A stretch of 64,000 bases of DNA from Macrotrachela quadricornifera (taxonomy: Eukaryota > Rotifera > Eurotatoria > Philodinida > Philodinidae), in NCBI GenBank assembly GCA_022393335.1, contig JAJEKB010021564.1:761313-825312 (forward strand), written 5' to 3'. Under the pieces are notes generated by a model. That model was given only the letters and a program-made list of their open reading frames with translations, was not told where the DNA came from and searched no databases. Position 1 is the first letter of the stretch. The number at the start of each line of letters is the position of its first letter. Below, one piece after another: positions 58,901 to 64,000 of the stretch. A program made the position numbers and the translations under genes.

Positions 58901-59166
58901 TTATTATTATTATTTAATATAATAGATAAACTATAAACATAGAAATTTTGTCTTGGATATGTTATATAGCAATATTCTGAAGATCTATATGGAGAAAAAT
59001 GTATTACGAAATATTCATAAATATTAATTGCAAAAACCATAAATTGATCATTTTCAGAGAATCTCACACCATGAGCACTATCATCTTCCATTTCGTAATT
59101 AATTGAACATATAACATATTGTGATGTCACAAATATACTCCAGAAAATAATCAATAATGCTTTCAT
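55921..59166 (-). CDS. Secreted/membrane protein with cysteine-rich ephrin-receptor-like domain
   Basis: Two exons on the minus strand, 58800-59166 and 55921-58247, joined by a phase-1 intron (donor GTATGTATTT, acceptor TTTTTCTTAG) to give 897 residues. Residues 1-20 are a signal peptide (MKALLIIFWSIFVTSQYVIC). An extracellular part rich in beta-strands follows, then a cysteine-rich module at about 415-456 (CIAGTYKNKS, then CIICPP, CTKCEPC, YCPLG) like GCC2/GCC3 ephrin-receptor-type repeats. Hydrophobic helices lie at about 504-529, 561-584 and 824-861, with an extracellular domain between the last two and a short Asn-rich cytoplasmic tail. Acceptor CTAG abuts the ATG. I do not recognise a named orthologue; many bdelloid proteins share this layout. 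A surface receptor or adhesion role is a guess. The 552-nt intron is long for this genome because it holds repeat family B. Confidence 0.85.
58378..58525 (-). repeat. Dispersed repeat family B, copy 2 (intronic)
   Basis: On the minus strand: CCCAGCAGATATCGGGATCT, then GGGATTTATTCGGATTTTTT, AATAAATCCCC and GAGGGTGAGGGCGAG. These blocks match 31390-31490 in order. The copy explains why this intron is about ten times longer than others nearby. Confidence 0.68.
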
Positions 59167-61286
59167 CTAGAATTTTAAAAGACAAAAAATCTCTATACTT
59201 TATTTATAACAAACTTGAAATTTTCCAATAGAGACGAGGATAATAAGCATCGGCGATAGAGGTATGCGGCTCCATATATATTGAAACTGAAAACCGAACT
59301 GGGACCGAAACCTACAGGAACCTGTCAAAATCGACAGGCTGATATGGGCATCGGATTCTTGGGTTAAATTCCTGGAATTTCACGGCAGGTTCAGGCCAGA
59401 AACGGTCTGTTTCCTAATGTTTTTTTGCCAAAAATTCGAATATGTATTTGTTTATCAGATGAACGTGTTTTATTATTCAGTTTCTTTATGACAATGGTAA
59501 AAAAGTTTAAAGTAGCTGAAGAAAAGAACGGTGTTTTTTCTGATCACGATATTATAGATAAAGAGAATAATGAAATTGAACTTTTTTTTAAAAGTTGTTT
59601 CTATTTAAATACGTATAGTTTTGAACATGTTATTTAGTATAAAGCTTCTTTTATTCGTCTACTTTTTTTGATACATTTTGAAAAACATGCTTTCTCAATA
59701 AATATCAAATATTTCTAATAATAAAATATACACAGTTCTATCTATTATTCGTAGAATCGAACTGGAATTGGAATCCCAAACCTCTAACCGTGGATCGATA
59801 CTATATCAAGAATATAGCAGTATGAAGAGGAAAAGCTGTTATATCTATACTCTTTATACTGCTATATCCGCCACATTAGGTATACTATTAATATAACGTA
59901 TATCTCTTATTCTGCTTTGACGTTTTATACTCTGAATATCTTATGTAAAAAAAGTTTTTCGCAAATTCAAATCAAATACTACTCATTAGAAAATCTAAAA
60001 TTATTATTCAAGAAAGCTTACATGTAATTGTCTTTTATTTTTCATTAGTACAATATAAAATTATAACTGCGGAAAAATTCGATGCAGCTTTTAATTTTTC
60101 TTTATATTTATCTAAGTCTTTTATGTGTGTGACACGTTCTATTTATTATAGTCAAATAAAAACTCGATTATTTGACATTTTTATTTATCATTAATAAGTT
60201 CCGTCCGAGTACATGTTAAAACATTGGGAACACTATTTATGAAAGAAAAAAAATGATTAGAGGTAAATAAATGAAAGTTATATGTTAGAGAAAAAATATA
60301 GAAATTATGATTGTTCTTTTTTTTGAAGGGAAGATGGCACTTATGTAACACATTCGCGTAGAATCATATTCCAGTTAGACAACAGTTTAAAAAACAACAT
60401 TTTTTTGGAAAATAAAAGCGAGTTCGGGGACTATAAAGCCAACAGATCTTAGTTTTACAAAAAAGTAGGTTTTTTTTAGATTATTAAAACAAATTTTTAC
60501 CTATGAGATTGATTAAAATAAAAATATTCAATTTAATCAATTGTATTTACATCAAAACACATTTCATATGAAAATAATCATTTCTGACTATTAATCAGAA
60601 TGATAATGAATTATTTATAATAATAAGTGAAAGAATTAGATAATTCATAAGAATATTCGACTTCTTTTTTTTCCACGCGCCATCATAATAATTTCTATTA
60701 ACTTTCGTTAAAGTTATATTTATTCTATTAACATAAGAATTTGATTCTTAAATCTTCATATTTCGCTCTGCATCTACTGATTGATTAGACTAAGTCAATA
60801 AACAAATTTAATATCACAATAAAGAATATTTCATTTATTCGTTTTCAAATTTCATTTTCTAGATCATGTTTTATGTTTCATATTACTGTACTTAATATTT
60901 TGAACCGATCATAAATATATGATAGAACACTAAAGATGAATGCCATTTGGCGTTTAGTTAAATTGAATTAATTGAACTTAAAATATTTTAGTATTTAAAT
61001 CAAACAATCTCGAAAGATTTCGAAAAAATCTGATAACTTCTAACCGAAAAGCGTCAGATATAGTCGTTATCTATTGGAGGATTACTGGTGCAGAATCCGT
61101 TATAAAAACTCAAGTCAAATGCGCATGAAAAAAAACCAGATAGATCCTTTTAGGTATGATGAAGTATCTTAAAATCTCCATGAAATCATACACATTCTTT
61201 TTAAATATTATGCAATCATAGCAAGTCTTTAGAAGTCTGTTGACATTTTGAACATTTCTTATCATCTCTTGTCTCCTTTGACCTCT
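59167..61286. other. AT-rich intergenic
   Basis: No gene seen. 59270-59410 has paired words (ACCGAACTGGGACCGAAACC, CAGGAACCTGTC, CGACAGGCTG) that resemble the motif-array elements but without clear ends. 59812-59867 can form a hairpin with an 18-bp stem (ATATAGCAGTATGAAGAG) and 20-nt loop. The frame at 59425-59637 has no domain. Confidence 0.45.
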
Positions 61287-61627
61287 CAGTATTTTCTCTT
61301 CATTGAAAAGATATGATTGTTATAATGGACAGATTGATTGTGAAATTTTTAAAAAAACTGGTCTATTTCACTTTGATTAAATACTTTTCATTATACTTTA
61401 AAATGAAATGAATTTGCTAAGAAACAGCAGATGAGAAGAAATTAGAAAAAAGTTCAAAATAGTTAATTTTTGAAAGTATTGACCACGTTAACAAGCAAAT
61501 TCATTTCATTTCAAAGTATAATGAAAAATATTTAATCAAAGTGAAATAGAGCAGTTTCTAGAGAATTTCATAGTCAATTTATCCATTACAACAATCATGT
61601 CTTTTCAATGAAGAGAAAATATGGAGA
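61287..61627. repeat. Foldback element, about 140-bp arms
   Basis: The arms 61287-61430 and 61495-61627 are inverted: TATTTTCTCTTCATTGAAAA, ATGATTGTT.TAATGGA, TCTATTTCACTTTGATTAAA and TTTCATTATACTTT occur in both. The loop is about 65 bp. Moderately diverged. No gene. Confidence 0.83.
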
Positions 61628-61639
61628 AGTCAATGTATT

Positions 61640-62640
61640 TTATCTCATTCCCTTTTCTGAAAGAAAGGGTTATAGGCTCGTAGGGTCGTTAAAAATCGTT
61701 AAAGTTTGTTTGTTTGTTTGTTTGTTTGTGCAAGCCAATCAGAATTCAGCACTCGCTAAACCAATGAAAACCCGTCCATAGCTCTAAGAAAAATTCGATA
61801 TATAGGTTTTTGGGGTCGAGGAATCGATTGGTGAGGTCAGTTTTTAAAAATTTTTTCAAAATAATTTTTTTATTTTTTAGCACAAAGGAAAGACTTTTTT
61901 AATAAAAAAATTTTTTTCTATAAAGTTTGACCAAAGGTAATCGGGGTCGGCGAATCGATTGGTGAGGTCGGTTTTTAAAAATTTTTTGAAAATAATTTTT
62001 TTATTTTTTAGCACAAAGGAAAGACTTTTTTAAGAAAAAAATTTTTTTTCTATAAAGTTTGACCAAACGTAATCGGGGTCGGGGAATCGATTGGTGAGGT
62101 CGGTTTTTAAAAATTTTTTGAAAATTATTTTTTTTATTTTTTTACACAAAGGAAAGACTTTTTTAAGAAAAAAATTTTTTTTCTATAAAGTTTGACCAAA
62201 GGTAATCGGGGTCGAGAAATCGATTGGTGAGGTCGGTTTTTAAAAATTTTTTCAAAATAATTGTTTTTACTTTTTTACATAAAGAAAAGACTGTTTTAAG
62301 AAAAAAATTTTTTTTCTATAAAGTTTAACCAAAGGTAATCGGGGTAGGCGAATCGAATGGTGAGGTCGGTTTTTAAAAATTTTTTGAAAATTATTTTTTT
62401 TATTTTTTTACACAAAGGAAAGTTTTTTTTAAGAAAAAAATTTTTTTTCTATAAAGTTTGACCAAAGGTAATCGGGGTCGGGGAATCGATTGGTGAGGTC
62501 AATTTTTTAATCCTTTTTGAAATTGAATTTTTTCTACATAAACTAGAATTTTTTAAAAAAAAAAATTTTTTCTCTTTTCTGAAAGAAAAGGTTATAGACT
62601 CGTTAAAAATCTTTAAAGTCTGTTTGTTTGTTTTTGGAAG
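61640..62640. repeat. Dispersed repeat family C with 132-bp tandem array
   Basis: It starts with CCCTTTTCTGAAAGAAAGGG then TTATAG, (GTTT)n near 61708, and CCAATCAGAATTCAGCACTC. About five and a half direct copies of a 132-bp unit follow, starting near 61797, 61929, 62062, 62190, 62325 and 62455 (landmark TTTGACCAAAGGTAATCGGG, then GAATCGATTGGTGAGGTC and long T and A runs). A second head, TTTTCTGAAAGAAAAGGTTA, begins at about 62574. The minus frame at 62449-62706 is an artefact. Confidence 0.85.
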
Positions 62641-63919
62641 CCAATCAGATCTCATCAAGCTGTAATTTGGTCCAGCAAGGTTAAGTTGAGTTCCGATTTC
62701 TACCATTAAGGACTATTTGACATTGTGATCTCAATCAATAGTATTCCAACTTGGAAGGGATGAAAATTTCAGCCAATCAGATTTTTTCAGCCTGTAATTT
62801 GGCCCAATAAGGTAGTTTTTTGGTCGAAATTTCGGCCAATAAGGTTTTTTGACATTGCGGCTTTAGTAAATAGGATTTCAAGGGGAGACAGACCAACCAA
62901 GAGGATTTTAGCACGATTCTCCCTTACGATTACTGCGCACGAACACGGTGCTTTCTTAGTCGGACCTGTTCAAATAGAAGTCGTTCTCCTTTATCCCTCA
63001 GGAACAGTAATTATTCTCTTGATTGCACGAGGGATAAGACTTAAAAATAGTATCGGTTTGTGTTAGAACTGTGCAGTTCCACTTTACTGAACACTGGTGT
63101 CATCAATACTAAGTTAACTTAAGCAGTGATCATATTGTCAGTTAGGATCCGGCGGAATTGGCCCGATCGCTAATTATTTCTGGTCGACATGCAACTTTCT
63201 ATTTGTTCAAAAGTTCAATATAGTGTTTCGTAAAAGTAAAACTAGAATACACGTCTACACATGTCAAGTAAAACTATGTTCACTAGAGATAAATAAGTAA
63301 GATGGAGGAAAAAATAAGTTTTGTTTATGCTTTGAACTCATCTTCATTTGATAGGATACCATTATACCTCGCGAAAACCTAATGGAAATATCGATATACA
63401 GAAAACATAATTTGAATCGATGAAATCCACGATTATATTATAAATACGAATAAAAGTGTCTACAGAAATTTAAAGTACTGCGATGAATAAAGAGACTTCG
63501 AATACCTAACAAAGAAATCTAGCGTCGAGGAAGAAAATGATTCTCTCTCCAGATTATATTGTTTTGGATAGTGATAATATGTTTGCGCTGTATTAGATAT
63601 ATTGTCCTCGATCATATGATCTCTTTCCTTAATTTCCGTCATCCTCCTCTATCATATTAATCTGTCCTTATTGATCTGGTCTTCGATCTATTCTCTTATT
63701 TTACTTTTAATATATTAAAATGTTTAGCTGTCTCGAATAAATTTTCTCTTTCACTTGATCAACTAGTTTGATATAGCATCGGAGAGACAGAACTCAGAAT
63801 ATGGGAACATACGCTTTTGCGTTAGCTTTCTATCAACAAATCATAATACCATGAAATCTTACCGAGTGGTATTTCATTCGACATATGTGTTTAAAAATTA
63901 TTTCTGGCAGATTCAGAAA
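62641..63919. other. Intergenic, no gene seen
   Basis: 62641-62880 has phrases (GCCAATCAGAT, CTGTAATTTGG) repeated about 130 bp apart, probably the tail of repeat family C. Beyond that I see no gene, repeat or RNA. Confidence 0.4.
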
Positions 63920-64000
63920 AATCGGCTTTAAACGGAACCAGGACGGGTATCACTAGTAAAAATCGGGATCGGGATCCAGATGAAAAAACCCATCCCGCCA
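63920..64000. repeat. Start of a motif-array element cut by the window edge
   Basis: AACGGAACCAGGACGGGTAT, then AATCGGGATCGGGATCCAGA and CCCATCCCGCCA. The dense GGGATC/CCCGC words resemble the subterminal arrays of the other TIR elements. Only one end is present, so this is tentative. Confidence 0.35.

Noticed and set aside
61797..62510. CRISPR or rRNA-spacer-like regular array
   Set aside because: Contiguous 132-bp direct repeats without spacers and with homologues at 41530 and 45170; a dispersed element with an internal minisatellite.
1..64000. Bacterial origin of the window
   Set aside because: Spliceosomal introns, F-box and LRR genes, pogo, hAT and piggyBac elements and AATAAA signals show a eukaryotic chromosome; only some genes look bacterial.

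Overview
The window is eukaryotic and most likely from a bdelloid rotifer, with Rotaria the best guess. The reasons are AT-rich DNA, introns of about 45-75 nt, F-box genes joined to long leucine-rich-repeat (LRR) arrays, genes that look bacterial or fungal beside animal genes, and many small degraded DNA transposons. No marker gene fixes the species, so this is inference. I saw no rRNA gene, no confident tRNA, no CRISPR array and no viral gene.

Layout. 0.6-2.3 kb: a dead piggyBac transposase (minus). 4.5-6.1 kb: a cellulose-synthase-like glycosyltransferase (minus). 9.1-11.1 kb: an acyltransferase-3/SGNH sugar O-acyltransferase (plus). 12.2-14 kb: two foldback repeats. 14.7-16.5 kb: an intronless F-box protein. 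16.8-20.2 kb: repeats. 21.0-24.1 kb: a large DUF4470 protein. 25.3-26.8 kb: a pogo/Tc5-like transposase with one intron. 27-32 kb: a dense set of short inverted-repeat elements. 33.0-41.1 kb: an F-box/LRR gene of about 40 exons in which nearly every exon encodes one LRR and every intron is phase 0; one intron holds a 1.46 kb near-perfect palindrome. 41-47 kb: MITEs, one with a perfect 8-bp target duplication. 47.5-50.4 kb: a transposon-protein fragment and a FLYWCH-finger ORF inside a long-TIR element. 50.5-52 kb: a decayed minisatellite. 52.3-53.9 kb: a drug/H+ antiporter-type MFS transporter. 55.9-59.2 kb: a two-exon secreted/membrane protein with a cysteine-rich domain. 59-64 kb: AT-rich DNA, a palindrome and a 132-bp tandem array.

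How the parts relate. There are no operons. The glycosyltransferase and O-acyltransferase are neighbours and could both act on an extracellular polysaccharide. The two F-box proteins are probable SCF ubiquitin-ligase adaptors. A pattern runs through the seven main genes: a splice-acceptor-like AG lies 0-14 nt upstream of each chosen ATG. This fits the spliced-leader trans-splicing known in rotifers, or a short 5'UTR intron, and it supports the start choices. The intergenic DNA is dominated by palindromic or TIR-bearing elements, several of which share a plan of short TIRs plus arrays of a family-specific subterminal motif.
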